In this document: piece by piece, positions 35,868 through 44,846 of the stretch | How the letters are laid out: each line of letters begins with the position of its first letter | Position numbering within the stretch: position 1 is the first letter of the stretch | From: Bacillus sp. V2I10 | GTDB taxonomy: Bacteria > Bacillota > Bacilli > Bacillales > Bacillaceae | NCBI RefSeq assembly: GCF_030817055.1 | Contig: NZ_JAUSYV010000001.1 | Span: 2,380,001-2,444,000 of the forward strand | Length of the DNA stretch: 64,000 bases | Direction of reading: 5' to 3' | Made by a program: the position numbers and the translations under genes | The notes under the pieces: model-generated | What the model saw: the letters and a program-made list of their open reading frames with translations, nothing else | The model's database searches: none | Told to the model about the DNA's origin: nothing

Positions 35868-35916
35868 CATATTTGGGTTTGGTGACTTTGATATAGATAT
35901 GATTCAAAGTGATGCT

Positions 35917-35954
35917 CCGTTCGAAAAAGTACACTTTTCGAACGGGTTTTTTTT
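35917..35954 (+). terminator. Strong T-tailed hairpin with no upstream gene
   Basis: CCGTTCGAAAA and TTTTCGAACGG form an eleven-pair perfect stem, followed by G and eight T residues. On the plus strand no gene directly precedes it, so it may insulate the region or end a short RNA. Confidence 0.75.
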
Positions 35955-36645
35955 CTGTGAAATCCCTTATAATGCGTTTGTAAAAATGTAAAAACACTTT
36001 ATGAACTTTCTTCGTTTTTCATACACTTTTTAGAACGTTTAATACCGACCTTTAGTTTAATACCGACCTTTAGTTTGATCCCATCTTACGAACATCCATT
36101 TACCACTTTTCCTTCTCTTATTCTACCTACAGTCTATTGATATACTGTAGGAATACTACTGAATTAGACTTCATAGGTCTCATTAGACTTGTTTCAAAAA
36201 CCTTAACGTTTTTAAAACACCGATATTTTTATTTCGTAACTGCTATTGTAAATCTGCGTTTTCCTGACTGTACCCCATAAAGTGTTGACTTGGAATGTCA
36301 TACTGGTTGAACGAAGCTAAATCAGGTGATGTTCTACCTCTTGTTTGTGAACCTGTTCCTCCAGACTATTCTATTACCCATAATGCTGCATCGAGCAAAC
36401 CCCTCATGCGTGCTCACCCTTTTGTGTAATATTTTACCACTATGAAGCTATTAACGTGGTAGTCTTTTGCAAGACTGAGATTCTCCTTATGTTCAGAGGC
36501 GGTAGAAGTCCTACACATAAACATACCTCCTCAGATTTTTTAAAATTACTACTTCTTCTACATTCAATTGGACTTTTATGTTCCAGGATTTTTTTAATAA
36601 TTTATTCAATAAATTCAAATAAGTATTTATATTAAGATAGAATAG
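35955..36645. other. Intergenic region with an 18-bp duplication and an inverted repeat
   Basis: About 690 bases without a convincing gene. AATACCGACCTTTAGTTT occurs twice in direct tandem (36041-36058 and 36059-36076). CCTACAGT (36126-36133) and ACTGTAGG (36144-36151) form an inverted repeat without a T run. The rest is AT-rich spacer before the regulator promoter. Confidence 0.6.
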
Positions 36646-36687
36646 TTGTCAAAGTATATTTTGCTTGTTATACTTGGTATATCAATT
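36646..36687 (+). promoter_or_regulatory. Promoter and operator of the GntR/LacI-type regulator
   Basis: TTGTCA (36646-36651) and TATACT (36669-36674) have 17-base spacing. TTGGTATATCAATT (36674-36687) starts at the last base of the -10 box. Its reverse complement recurs with one change at the promoter of the transporter operon (38100-38113), so it is the likely autoregulatory operator. Confidence 0.7.
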
Positions 36688-36709
36688 AAAGTATTGCGAG
36701 GAGTTTAAG

Positions 36710-37885
36710 ATGAGCAAATTATATAAGAAAATTTACCTTGATATTTTAGAAGAAATAAAAAATGGAACATTGAAAACTGGAGATAGAATTCTTTCGGAAA
36801 ATGAGCTTGCCGAAAAGTTCAATGTAAGCCGTATCACAACAAAAAAAGCGTTAGATATGTTAGCTCAAAGAAATATAATAGAACGTTTTCAGGGAAAAGG
36901 ATCTTATGTTTCGGATATTAACACGACTACAATTAATTCAACGGTAGAGGAAGAGAATAATACTTTTTTAACTGATTCAAATTCCAAACAAGAATTAGTT
37001 GGGTTTATCTTTCCGGGGATTGGTAATGATTATGGCATAAAGCTTCTCGATTCGATTGAGAAAAAATGTTCTAAACATAATCTAGCTGTAGTCATTAAAC
37101 AAACATTAGGTAAACCTGAATTAGAAGAAAAAGCAATAAATTCATTAGTAAACCTTGGAGTTAGGGGGTTAATCTTATGGCCTTCTCCAGGAAAGCATTA
37201 TAGTAATGCATTACTAAGGTTAATTATAGAGAATTACCCACTTGTTTTAGTAGATAGGTACTTAACAGGAATACCTTCTAGTTCAGTTTGTATTAATAAT
37301 AAAATGGCAGCAATTGAGTTAACAAACTATATGTTAGAACTTGGACATGAGCATATCGCATATCTTTCACCTCCAGCTGGGGGAACTTCTTCTCTTGAAG
37401 ATAGACTAATGGGATTTCATGTCGCAATGGCGGAAAAAGGTGTAAGAATTATACCTGATACGATCTTACAGAATATGAGGAGTTCACTACAAGAATGTTC
37501 AAGTATTAATCTTAGAGAGCTAACAATTGATGAAAATGATAGAAACGAAATAAAAAAAATAATTGAGAATAATCCTGAAATCACAGCTTTCATAACAAGT
37601 GAGTATTTGGTTTCTGTTACTCTCTATGAAGTATTAGCCTCATTAGGTAAAAAGGTACCAGAAGATTATTCTATTGCATGCTTTGATTCGCCCACAGATA
37701 TGATAATCGAACCGCTTTTCACACATATATTGCAAGACGAAGAAAAAATGGGTTGTAATGCAGTGGATATGTTAATTAAACACTTACAAGAAAACGATAC
37801 GCCTCCAATTCACTCCGAGGTTGGATTTAAGGTAATAAAAGGTAGATCTACACAATCTAGATCAATGAAAGCAGTTCAAGTATAG
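36710..37885 (+). CDS. AraR-type regulator (GntR helix-turn-helix fused to LacI-like sugar-binding domain)
   Basis: A 391-residue repressor. An N-terminal GntR winged helix (YLDILEEIKNGTLKTGDRIL, SENELAEKFNVSRITTKKAL, GKGSYV) is joined to a periplasmic-binding-like domain (LVGFIFPGIGNDYGIKLLDS ... GRSTQSR) that binds a sugar effector. This fusion is the AraR architecture. I chose the ATG at 36710, which follows GAGGAG; the frame upstream to 36665 covers the promoter. It lies about 600 bases ahead of a CUT1 transporter operon on the same strand and shares an operator motif with it, so it is probably the local sugar sensor. Confidence 0.9.
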   Translation: MSKLYKKIYLDILEEIKNGTLKTGDRILSENELAEKFNVSRITTKKALDMLAQRNIIERFQGKGSYVSDINTTTINSTVEEENNTFLTDSNSKQELVGFIFPGIGNDYGIKLLDSIEKKCSKHNLAVVIKQTLGKPELEEKAINSLVNLGVRGLILWPSPGKHYSNALLRLIIENYPLVLVDRYLTGIPSSSVCINNKMAAIELTNYMLELGHEHIAYLSPPAGGTSSLEDRLMGFHVAMAEKGVRIIPDTILQNMRSSLQECSSINLRELTIDENDRNEIKKIIENNPEITAFITSEYLVSVTLYEVLASLGKKVPEDYSIACFDSPTDMIIEPLFTHILQDEEKMGCNAVDMLIKHLQENDTPPIHSEVGFKVIKGRSTQSRSMKAVQV

Positions 37886-38081
37886 AATCTATGTTCATTT
37901 ATTAAATATAGCTTTTTATTTTTTGCCTTTGCTCTTAAAAATGGAAAATCAACTAAAATCAAAAGAACGGACGGGAGGTAAGTTATTTGTCATAATTATT
38001 TTAATTAAAAATACTCTTATTCACTCAGCCAGGAGCTCTGGCATATTATGTTTGAATTTTCAGAATGTTGTTAAAAAAGCG

Positions 38082-38154
38082 TTGACATGTGTATTTTTAA
38101 ATTGATATACTAACATAGAGGAGAATATGGTTATCATAACAATTGATATATTAG
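38082..38154 (+). promoter_or_regulatory. Promoter of sugar island 1 with two operator copies
   Basis: TTGACA (38082-38087) and TATACT (38106-38111) are 18 bases apart. AATTGATATACTAA (38100-38113) overlaps the -10 box and matches the reverse complement of the regulator's own site at 13 of 14 positions. AATTGATATATTAG (38141-38154) matches at 11 of 14. A strong SD and 11-codon ORF (38127-38162) lie between, in a leader of about 370 bases. Confidence 0.72.
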
Positions 38155-38331
38155 TAGCTTGATATGATATCCATATTTACATAGATTGTTTCATTCTCTT
38201 GAAACTGCAAAATAATAGTCATCTTATCTATATTTTTCAAACCTGAAATTTAAATTGCGTTATTATGTCCAAGCATGAAGGTTAAGCAATATATTAAAAG
38301 GGAAAAATTTTTACACCTATATGTAAGCGTA

Positions 38332-38345
38332 TTCATTTGGTGGTG
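38332..38345 (+). promoter_or_regulatory. cre site (CcpA) in the leader of sugar island 1
   Basis: TGTAAGCGTATTCA matches the cre consensus TGWAANCGNTNWCA at 13 of 14 positions. It lies inside the transcribed leader, where CcpA would act as a roadblock. Confidence 0.7.
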
Positions 38346-38424
38346 ATCACTTCTTGTTATTGGGTAAAGTCAAACTTATTATAGGTTTGATTTATCATAT
38401 ATAAAGATTTTAAATAAGGGGGAT

Positions 38425-38438
38425 TGCAAACGTTTACT
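38425..38438 (+). promoter_or_regulatory. Second cre-like site
   Basis: TGCAAACGTTTACT matches the cre consensus at 12 of 14 positions, 55 bases before the binding-protein start. Confidence 0.45.
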
Positions 38439-38492
38439 ATTTTTAGGGGAATCAAAAAAGAAAATTAACAAACAAAGGGGAGGTAAGTTTTT

Positions 38493-39809
38493 GTGAAAAT
38501 TCGGGGTAAAAAATTGGGAATTTTGAGCATGTCTATTTTTCTTATTTTCAGTTTAGTTTTAGCTGCGTGTTCGTCAGAGGAATCAGGTGCTTCAGATGAC
38601 GGTGGAGATGCAAAAGGCACGACAGAAATAACTCTCTGGCATGGTTATACTGATATTGGTTTACAGGCATTGAAAAAAATGGTAGCAGCTTTCGAAGAAA
38701 AAAATCCTAATATTAAAGTGAAAATGGTGTATACCGAAGCTAGTGAAGGAGCAGACCAAAAACTTTTAACTGCTGTAGCTGGCGGTAATCCACCTGACGT
38801 AGCTCTTTTTGACCGATTTAAGGTTGGTTCATGGGCAACTCAAGATGCACTTACAGATTTAACTGATATGGCTGCTGAAGACGGCATAAAAGGGGATACT
38901 TATTATCCATATGCTTGGGAGGAAGCGAACTATCAAGGGAAATTATATGGACTTCCTTATACAACAGATGCACGCATGCTTTATTATAATAAGGACCATT
39001 TTAAGGCAGCTGGATTAGATCCAGAAAATCCACCTAAAACTACTAAAGAATTGGAAGAAGCTGCAGAAAAGTTAACGAAAAAAGAAGGAAAACGTTTTAA
39101 ACAAATTGGTTTTATCCCATGGTACGGTCAAGGTTGGCTTTATGGCTGGGGATGGAGCTATGGTGGAGAATTCTACAATAAAGAAACCGGTGAAGTAACA
39201 GCAAATGATCCTAAAATTGCTGAAGCGCTAACGTGGATGGCAGGTGTCGCTCAAAAATTCGGTGTAGAGGACATTGCTGGATTTGAAAGTTCTGCAGGTA
39301 CTGGGGCAATGGACCCGTTTATTTCAGGACAAATCAGTATGAAAGTGGATGGAAACTGGACAATATCTTCTATTGAAAAATACAAACCAGACTTGAATTA
39401 TGGAGTAACACCTATTCCTACTCCCACTGGAACTGACTTCACTACTTGGTCTGGTGGTCACGCTATTGTCCTGCCAAAAGGTGCAAAAAATGTAGAAGCA
39501 GCTTGGGAATTCGCAAAGTATTTCGGTTCTGAAGAAGGACAAGAGGTATACTTCGCAGAGCTTCCTGGCGATCTTTCTGTAATACCTAGTGTTAACGAGA
39601 AGTTAGGTCGTGGAGATAATAAAATGTTAAAGCAATTTACCGATATCTTACCAAACTCTCATAGCAGACCAGTTATACCTGAAGGTCAATTGATGTGGAA
39701 TGAATTAGTAGATGCAACAGAAAACACCGTCAGAGGTAAAGGTACAGCGCAAGAAAACTTAGATAAAGCAACAGAAGCTGTTAACAAGGCACTAGAGAAG
39801 TATAAATAA
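38493..39809 (+). CDS. Sugar ABC transporter substrate-binding lipoprotein (CUT1)
   Basis: A 438-residue extracellular binding protein. A lipoprotein signal peptide ends in the lipobox LAAC (about residues 24-27), followed by a Ser/Gly-rich linker. The mature part has the MalE-type fold pattern (EITLWHGYTDIGLQALKKMV, LPYTTDARMLYYNKDHF, WSGGHAIVLPKGAKN). It captures an oligosaccharide or glycoside and delivers it to the two permeases downstream. The GTG start has GGGGAGG upstream. It is the first gene of island 1, followed by a hairpin that likely raises its transcript level over the permeases. Confidence 0.93.
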   Translation: MKIRGKKLGILSMSIFLIFSLVLAACSSEESGASDDGGDAKGTTEITLWHGYTDIGLQALKKMVAAFEEKNPNIKVKMVYTEASEGADQKLLTAVAGGNPPDVALFDRFKVGSWATQDALTDLTDMAAEDGIKGDTYYPYAWEEANYQGKLYGLPYTTDARMLYYNKDHFKAAGLDPENPPKTTKELEEAAEKLTKKEGKRFKQIGFIPWYGQGWLYGWGWSYGGEFYNKETGEVTANDPKIAEALTWMAGVAQKFGVEDIAGFESSAGTGAMDPFISGQISMKVDGNWTISSIEKYKPDLNYGVTPIPTPTGTDFTTWSGGHAIVLPKGAKNVEAAWEFAKYFGSEEGQEVYFAELPGDLSVIPSVNEKLGRGDNKMLKQFTDILPNSHSRPVIPEGQLMWNELVDATENTVRGKGTAQENLDKATEAVNKALEKYK

Positions 39810-39814
39810 TTCTT

Positions 39815-39843
39815 AGGGCAAGGAGACTTCTTCTTCTTGCCTA
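39815..39843 (+). other. Intercistronic hairpin after the binding-protein gene
   Basis: GGCAAG and CTTGCC arms enclose a TTCTTC-rich loop. It has no long T run, so it is more likely an mRNA stabiliser or partial terminator. Confidence 0.5.
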
Positions 39844-39872
39844 TACTTTAAAAATTGAAAGGGGGATTCTAT

Positions 39873-40811
39873 ATGGCGGAAGTAACTAAAAGTACTCGTG
39901 TTCAACAATCAGTAGTTGTGAAGCGAAAGAAGTTATCTACAAAATCAAATCTTCAAGGATGGCTTTTTGCCTCACCATGGATTATAGGTTTGTTAGTGTT
40001 TTTTGCTTTTCCGCTTATAGCTTCGATTTATTTTAGTTTCACAACATATAGTATTCTAAAACCAGGGGAATTCGTTGGTTTTCAAAATTACCAAGATCTT
40101 TTTAAAGATGACTTATTCTGGAAATCTATTTACAATACAATTTATTTTACAATCTTTTTTGTCCCCTTAAGCATTATATTCGGGGTTGGTCTAGCGATGA
40201 TGTTGAATATGAAGATAAAAGGAATGGCAATTTATCGTACGATTTTCTTTTTACCAACGCTTGTACCACACGTTGCTTTAGCAGTTCTATGGATGTGGCT
40301 ATTAAATCCTGGTTTTGGTCTCGTAAATGGGATGCTTGATATGATTGGATTACAGGGGCCGAACTGGCTCGGAAGTGAAATATGGTCTAAACCGTCACTT
40401 GTTTTGATGTCTCTTTGGGGGATTGGTCAAGCAGTAATCATTTATCTAGCTGGACTTGGTGATATTCCAGAGGAACTTTATGAAGCAGCTGAAGTCGATG
40501 GTGCCAGTTGGTGGCAAAAAACACGCCATGTAACATTGCCGTTACTTACTCCTGTTATTTTCTTTAACCTGGTAATGGGAGCTATTGGAGCATTTCAACA
40601 GTTTACATTACCGTACACTATGACCCAAGGTCAGGGGACTCCAGCAAACTCCTTAACTTTTTACGTAATGCACTTATACGATAATGCGTTTAAGTTTTTC
40701 CAAATGGGGTACGCTTCAGCGATGGCTTGGATTCTTTTTGTCATTATTATGGCCCTAACTACAGTAATCTTTATGACTTCAAATCGTTGGGTTCACTATC
40801 AAGGAAAGTAG
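39873..40811 (+). CDS. Sugar ABC transporter permease (MalF-type)
   Basis: A 312-residue inner-membrane permease with six predicted helices and the EAA loop EELYEAAEVDGASWWQKTRH that contacts the ATPase. I chose the ATG at 39873, preceded by AAAGGGGG; the frame upstream adds six residues across that site. It pairs with the MalG-type permease 16 bases downstream. No ATP-binding gene occurs in the operon, so a shared MsmX-type ATPase encoded elsewhere is inferred. Confidence 0.93.
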   Translation: MAEVTKSTRVQQSVVVKRKKLSTKSNLQGWLFASPWIIGLLVFFAFPLIASIYFSFTTYSILKPGEFVGFQNYQDLFKDDLFWKSIYNTIYFTIFFVPLSIIFGVGLAMMLNMKIKGMAIYRTIFFLPTLVPHVALAVLWMWLLNPGFGLVNGMLDMIGLQGPNWLGSEIWSKPSLVLMSLWGIGQAVIIYLAGLGDIPEELYEAAEVDGASWWQKTRHVTLPLLTPVIFFNLVMGAIGAFQQFTLPYTMTQGQGTPANSLTFYVMHLYDNAFKFFQMGYASAMAWILFVIIMALTTVIFMTSNRWVHYQGK

Positions 40812-40827
40812 AAAGGAGTAATAGTAA

Positions 40828-41661
40828 ATGGATCCAAAAGTTAAAATTAAATTACAGAAAGTCTTCACACACATTGTTTTAATTATCGCATCAGTCCTCT
40901 TCATTGTTCCATTTATATGGATGGTATCAACATCATTAAAACCTTTAAAACAAGTAATGTCCTTTCCGCCGGAATGGCTTCCAAACCCATTTCAGTGGTC
41001 GAATTATCTAGATGCAATTAATTATATACCGTTTTTTACCTATCTAAATAATACAGTTGTTATTACTCTTTTCAGTACACTTGGTGTTGTCCTTACTTGT
41101 CCTCTTGTAGCATACAGCTTTGCGAAATTGGAATGGAAAGGGCGTAACGTTTTATTTTTCATAACCATTGCAGTCATGATGATTCCAGGTCAGGTAACAA
41201 TGATTCCATTATTTTTAATATTTAACAAGATTGGATGGGTAGGATCACCTTTACCTTTAATTGTACCTGCGTTCTTTGGTGTACCATTTTACATCTTCTT
41301 ATTACGTCAGTTCTTCTTAGGATTACCAGATATGTTACGGGATGCGGCCAAAATAGATGGAGCAAGCGAGTTTCGGATTTATTGGCAAATTATGCTTCCG
41401 TTAGCAAAACCGGCAGTTCTTGCAGTTGGATTATTCCAGTTTATGGCTAGCTGGACAGATTTTATTGGCCCATTACTCTACTTAACAGACGAAACTCAAT
41501 ATACCTTGTCATTAGGACTCCAGCAATTCCAAACTCAAATGGGTACTGAGTGGGGCTTAATGATGGCGGTATCCACAATGATGACAGTACCAATGATCAT
41601 ATTGTTCTTCTTCTTACAAAAAACATTTATTCAAGGTATTACATTTAGTGGAATTAAATAG
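40828..41661 (+). CDS. Sugar ABC transporter permease (MalG-type)
   Basis: A 277-residue permease with six predicted helices and the EAA-type loop DMLRDAAKIDGASEFRIYWQ. It ends in the usual FIQGITFSGIK tail of MalG/MsmG proteins. GAAAGGAG precedes the ATG. Together with the preceding permease it forms the channel for the sugar bound by the lipoprotein at 38493. Confidence 0.93.
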   Translation: MDPKVKIKLQKVFTHIVLIIASVLFIVPFIWMVSTSLKPLKQVMSFPPEWLPNPFQWSNYLDAINYIPFFTYLNNTVVITLFSTLGVVLTCPLVAYSFAKLEWKGRNVLFFITIAVMMIPGQVTMIPLFLIFNKIGWVGSPLPLIVPAFFGVPFYIFLLRQFFLGLPDMLRDAAKIDGASEFRIYWQIMLPLAKPAVLAVGLFQFMASWTDFIGPLLYLTDETQYTLSLGLQQFQTQMGTEWGLMMAVSTMMTVPMIILFFFLQKTFIQGITFSGIK

Positions 41662-41698
41662 TTTTAAAAAATTATTATTCTAGCAGGAGGTTGTGGTT

Positions 41699-42577
41699 AT
41701 GATCAAAAAAATAGGTATGAGAATCCCGTCAAAAATGGGTGCAGGTGGAATGGAGTCTATTGCAAGTTGGGCCTCTAGTAATGGGATCGATGTGATAGAT
41801 GTACCATATTATAACGAAGAAGTTAAAGCTGTTTTGGAAGCAAAAGGACTTGAAGTCGGCTCGATTGATGGCGTGGGTGCAGTTGGTCAAACAAAGTTAT
41901 TAAGCGAGAATGAAAATAGTCGATTAGAGGCAGTAGAAGCACTTAAAAATCAAATGACTGAAGTCTCGGGGCTTGGCGGCAAAGTGATGTTTATGTGTCT
42001 TGTTCCAGATGATATTACAATGCCGCGTCAGAAAGCTTTTGAGATTTGGAAAGAAACGTTTCCTAGTATTGTAAAGCATGCTGAGCAACAGAATATTTAC
42101 ATAGCATTAGAAGGATGGCCAGGACCTGCACCATATTATCCAACTTTAGGCTGTACACCTGAAATGCTCAGAGCCATGTTCAATGTAATTCCTTCAAAAC
42201 ATTTTGGGATTAACTATGATCCATCCCATCTAGTTAGACTGGGTATCGATCATTTAAGAGCTTTGAGTGAATTTGGAGAAAGAGTCAATTACTGTCATGG
42301 GAAAGATACTGAAATTTTACATGATGAGTTATATGAATGCGGTGTCATTCAGGCTACTTTTGGTTCGAAGTATGATTTTTCAGAGGGTTCTTGGCGTTAC
42401 ACAATTCCTGGACAAGGTGATGTAAACTGGGGAAAAGTTGCTGTGCGTTTAGAAAAAATTGGATACACCGGACCAATCAGTATTGAACTTGAAGATCATC
42501 GTTATTGGGGTTCTCTAGAGGCAGAGCGTCAAGGAATCATAAAAGCAAAAGAACATCTTGCAATTTATTTTAAATAA
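41699..42577 (+). CDS. Sugar phosphate isomerase/epimerase family TIM-barrel enzyme
   Basis: A 292-residue xylose-isomerase-like barrel. The metal site is visible as ALEGWPG, NYDPSHL, YCHGKD and SIELEDH. HRYWGSL and RYTIPGQGDVNW are conserved-looking substrate segments. I prefer the ATG at 41699, eight bases after GCAGGAGG, over the GTG at 41693. Homologues act as epimerases, keto-sugar dehydratases (IolE-like) or beta-eliminating lyases of 3-keto-glycosides (levoglucosan and C-glycoside pathways). Sitting directly before three dehydrogenases, it probably processes a keto-sugar intermediate. The exact reaction is inference. Confidence 0.82.
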   Translation: MIKKIGMRIPSKMGAGGMESIASWASSNGIDVIDVPYYNEEVKAVLEAKGLEVGSIDGVGAVGQTKLLSENENSRLEAVEALKNQMTEVSGLGGKVMFMCLVPDDITMPRQKAFEIWKETFPSIVKHAEQQNIYIALEGWPGPAPYYPTLGCTPEMLRAMFNVIPSKHFGINYDPSHLVRLGIDHLRALSEFGERVNYCHGKDTEILHDELYECGVIQATFGSKYDFSEGSWRYTIPGQGDVNWGKVAVRLEKIGYTGPISIELEDHRYWGSLEAERQGIIKAKEHLAIYFK

Positions 42578-42602
42578 TACAATGGTAATGGGAGGAAAAA
42601 AT

Positions 42603-43712
42603 ATGTCTAGAAGTGTAAAAGTAGCGATTATCGGTTGTGGTGGTATTGCAAATGGGAAACATATGCCAAGCTTATCAAAACTAAAAAATGTTGAATTGGT
42701 CGCATTTTGTGATGTACTGGTTGATCGAGCTGAAAAAGCAGCAGCTGAGTACGGATTTGAAAATGCAAAGGTTTATGACGATTATCAAGAGTTACTTCAG
42801 GATGAGTCGATCGAGGTGGTTCACGTACTTACGCCGAATGATTCCCATGCTGAGATCACTGTTGCTGCCCTTGATTCAGGGAAACATGTTATGTGTGAAA
42901 AACCAATGGCGAAAACGGCAGCTGAAGCCCGTCTAATGTTGGAGGCAGCTGAACGCTCTGGTAAAAAACTAACAATTGGATACAACAATCGTTTCCGTCC
43001 GGACAGCCAGCATTTACATAAGGTATGTGAACGGGGAGATCTTGGGGAGGTTTATTATGCTAAAGCACATGCCATTCGCCGTCGCGCCGTACCTACTTGG
43101 GGAGTTTTTCTTGATGAAGAAAAGCAAGGTGGCGGTCCATTAATTGATATTGGTACACATGCTCTTGATTTAACATTATGGATGATGAACAACTATAAGC
43201 CAAAATCGGTTATGGGTACGACTTATCATAAATTAAGTCAGAAGAAAGATGCGGCTAATGCTTGGGGACAGTGGGATCCTGAAAAGTTCACAGTTGAAGA
43301 TTCTGCGTTTGGTTTTATCACAATGGAAAATGGTGCAACAATTGTTTTAGAATCGAGTTGGGCATTGAACTCTTTAGATGTCGATGAAGCGAAATGTTCA
43401 CTTAGTGGAACAGAAGGTGGAGCAGATATGAAGGATGGCCTTAGAATAAACCGGGAAGACTTCGGTGAACTTTACACGACAAATGTTGAACTAGGTTCAG
43501 ATGGAGTGGCATTTTACGATGGAAAATCAGAAACAGATGCTGACCTAGAAGCTCGCCTATGGATTGATAATATCATCAATGATACAGAACCTGTAGTAAA
43601 ACCAGAACAAGCATTTGTCGTTACGCAAATCTTAGAAGCAATCTATGAATCTGCAAAAACTAGGAAAGCTGTTTATTTTGAAGAACAATCAAGTCTTGTA
43701 TCTAATAAATAA
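42603..43712 (+). CDS. Gfo/Idh/MocA-family oxidoreductase 1
   Basis: A 369-residue NAD(P)-dependent sugar dehydrogenase. The N-terminal Rossmann fold reads VAIIGCGGIANGKHMPSL, followed by VLTPNDSHAEITVAALDSGKH and the catalytic Lys motif CEKPMA. The C-terminal domain has KAHAIRRRAVPTWGVFLD and the catalytic-type IDIGTHALDLTLWMM (His). The RRR-x-P-x-WG segment also occurs in enzymes that oxidise or reduce glucoside C3, as far as I recall. The ATG at 42603 follows GGGAGG. It is the first of three non-identical paralogues in the operon. Confidence 0.9.
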   Translation: MSRSVKVAIIGCGGIANGKHMPSLSKLKNVELVAFCDVLVDRAEKAAAEYGFENAKVYDDYQELLQDESIEVVHVLTPNDSHAEITVAALDSGKHVMCEKPMAKTAAEARLMLEAAERSGKKLTIGYNNRFRPDSQHLHKVCERGDLGEVYYAKAHAIRRRAVPTWGVFLDEEKQGGGPLIDIGTHALDLTLWMMNNYKPKSVMGTTYHKLSQKKDAANAWGQWDPEKFTVEDSAFGFITMENGATIVLESSWALNSLDVDEAKCSLSGTEGGADMKDGLRINREDFGELYTTNVELGSDGVAFYDGKSETDADLEARLWIDNIINDTEPVVKPEQAFVVTQILEAIYESAKTRKAVYFEEQSSLVSNK

Positions 43713-43799
43713 AATAAACTCCCATTTTTACCAACATGTGGTCAGTTTAGATTAATTTTTTCAAATGTCAGGCATCCTTTTATGAGGGAAGGGATTTAA

Positions 43800-44774
43800 A
43801 TGGAAAGTGTTAAAATCGGTATTGTTGGTACAGGGGGTATATCACATTTACATGGTAAACAGTTGGGAGAATTAAAGAACGCTAGGATTGTAGCGATTGC
43901 CGACCCAAATATCGGTAACAGAGATACGTTGATTAAGAGTTTTAACCTTGATAGTATTGCACAGTTTGATGATCATCTTGACATGTTGGAGAACATTCCA
44001 ATGGATGCAGTTCTTATTTGTTCACCACACACCCTTCATTATAAACAAGCGATGGATGCAATTAACCATAATTGTCATGTTCTGATTGAAAAACCAATGG
44101 CTTGTTCGCTAGAGGAAGCAGAACATCTTATTGAAATAGCAAAAAAGGCAAACAGAGTTCTACAAGTTTCATACCAAAGACATTTTGAACCAGCATTTCT
44201 TTATATTCGTGAAGTAATCTCAAGCGGCACAATCGGAAATCTCACATCGGTAACAGCTTCTCTATATCAGGATTGGAAACATCTAACCACTGGTACCTGG
44301 CGGCAATATCCATCGTTATCTGGTGGAGGAATGCTAATGGATTCTGGCAGTCATATTGTAGACGTACTTTTATGGACGACAGGATTAAAACCGATCGAAG
44401 TTGAATCAAAAATCGAACAGCATCATACTCCAGTAGAACAGGATTCATTTACATCGATTCGTTTTGAAAATAATGTAGTTGCAGGCCTAAATATTGTTGG
44501 GAATGCCCCATGCTGGCATGAAACATATGTTTTTTGTGGGGAAAATGGAGCGATTTTTTTTGACAACGGTAAGATTGTTCTTCGTCTGAATGGTAAAGAA
44601 CCCGTCATACCTGAGCTTCCTCAGCAAACGACTAATTCGGATAAAAGTTTTATCGATGCGATCCTTGGTCATCACAATGTTATGGTACCTGGAGACTTCG
44701 CAAAAGAAGTGGTAAAGCTCACGGAGAGAATTTATCAATCAGCAGGATATAAGTCTATTACATCCATTAAATAA
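43800..44774 (+). CDS. Gfo/Idh/MocA-family oxidoreductase 2
   Basis: A 324-residue dehydrogenase. It has IGIVGTGGISHLHGKQL for cofactor binding, ICSPHTLHYKQAMDAI, the EKPMA lysine motif, and MDSGSHIVDVLLWTTG as the His-containing active-site helix. It lacks the RRR-x-P-WG segment of paralogue 1; instead SYQRHFEPAFLYIRE and WRQYPSLSGGGML line the site. It is shorter than its neighbours by about 40 residues. The three paralogues together suggest successive oxidation and reduction at one or more carbons of the imported sugar. Confidence 0.9.
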   Translation: MESVKIGIVGTGGISHLHGKQLGELKNARIVAIADPNIGNRDTLIKSFNLDSIAQFDDHLDMLENIPMDAVLICSPHTLHYKQAMDAINHNCHVLIEKPMACSLEEAEHLIEIAKKANRVLQVSYQRHFEPAFLYIREVISSGTIGNLTSVTASLYQDWKHLTTGTWRQYPSLSGGGMLMDSGSHIVDVLLWTTGLKPIEVESKIEQHHTPVEQDSFTSIRFENNVVAGLNIVGNAPCWHETYVFCGENGAIFFDNGKIVLRLNGKEPVIPELPQQTTNSDKSFIDAILGHHNVMVPGDFAKEVVKLTERIYQSAGYKSITSIK

Positions 44775-44846
44775 TTGACATTGAAATAAATTAAATGTAC
44801 TCCTTAAATTTTAGGATGTTAAGAAAAATGAGTTGGAGGAAATGTG

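Noticed and set aside
38118..38492. Riboswitch in the leader of sugar island 1
   Set aside because: No known aptamer core or T-tailed expression platform could be recognised; the leader instead carries operator and cre sites.
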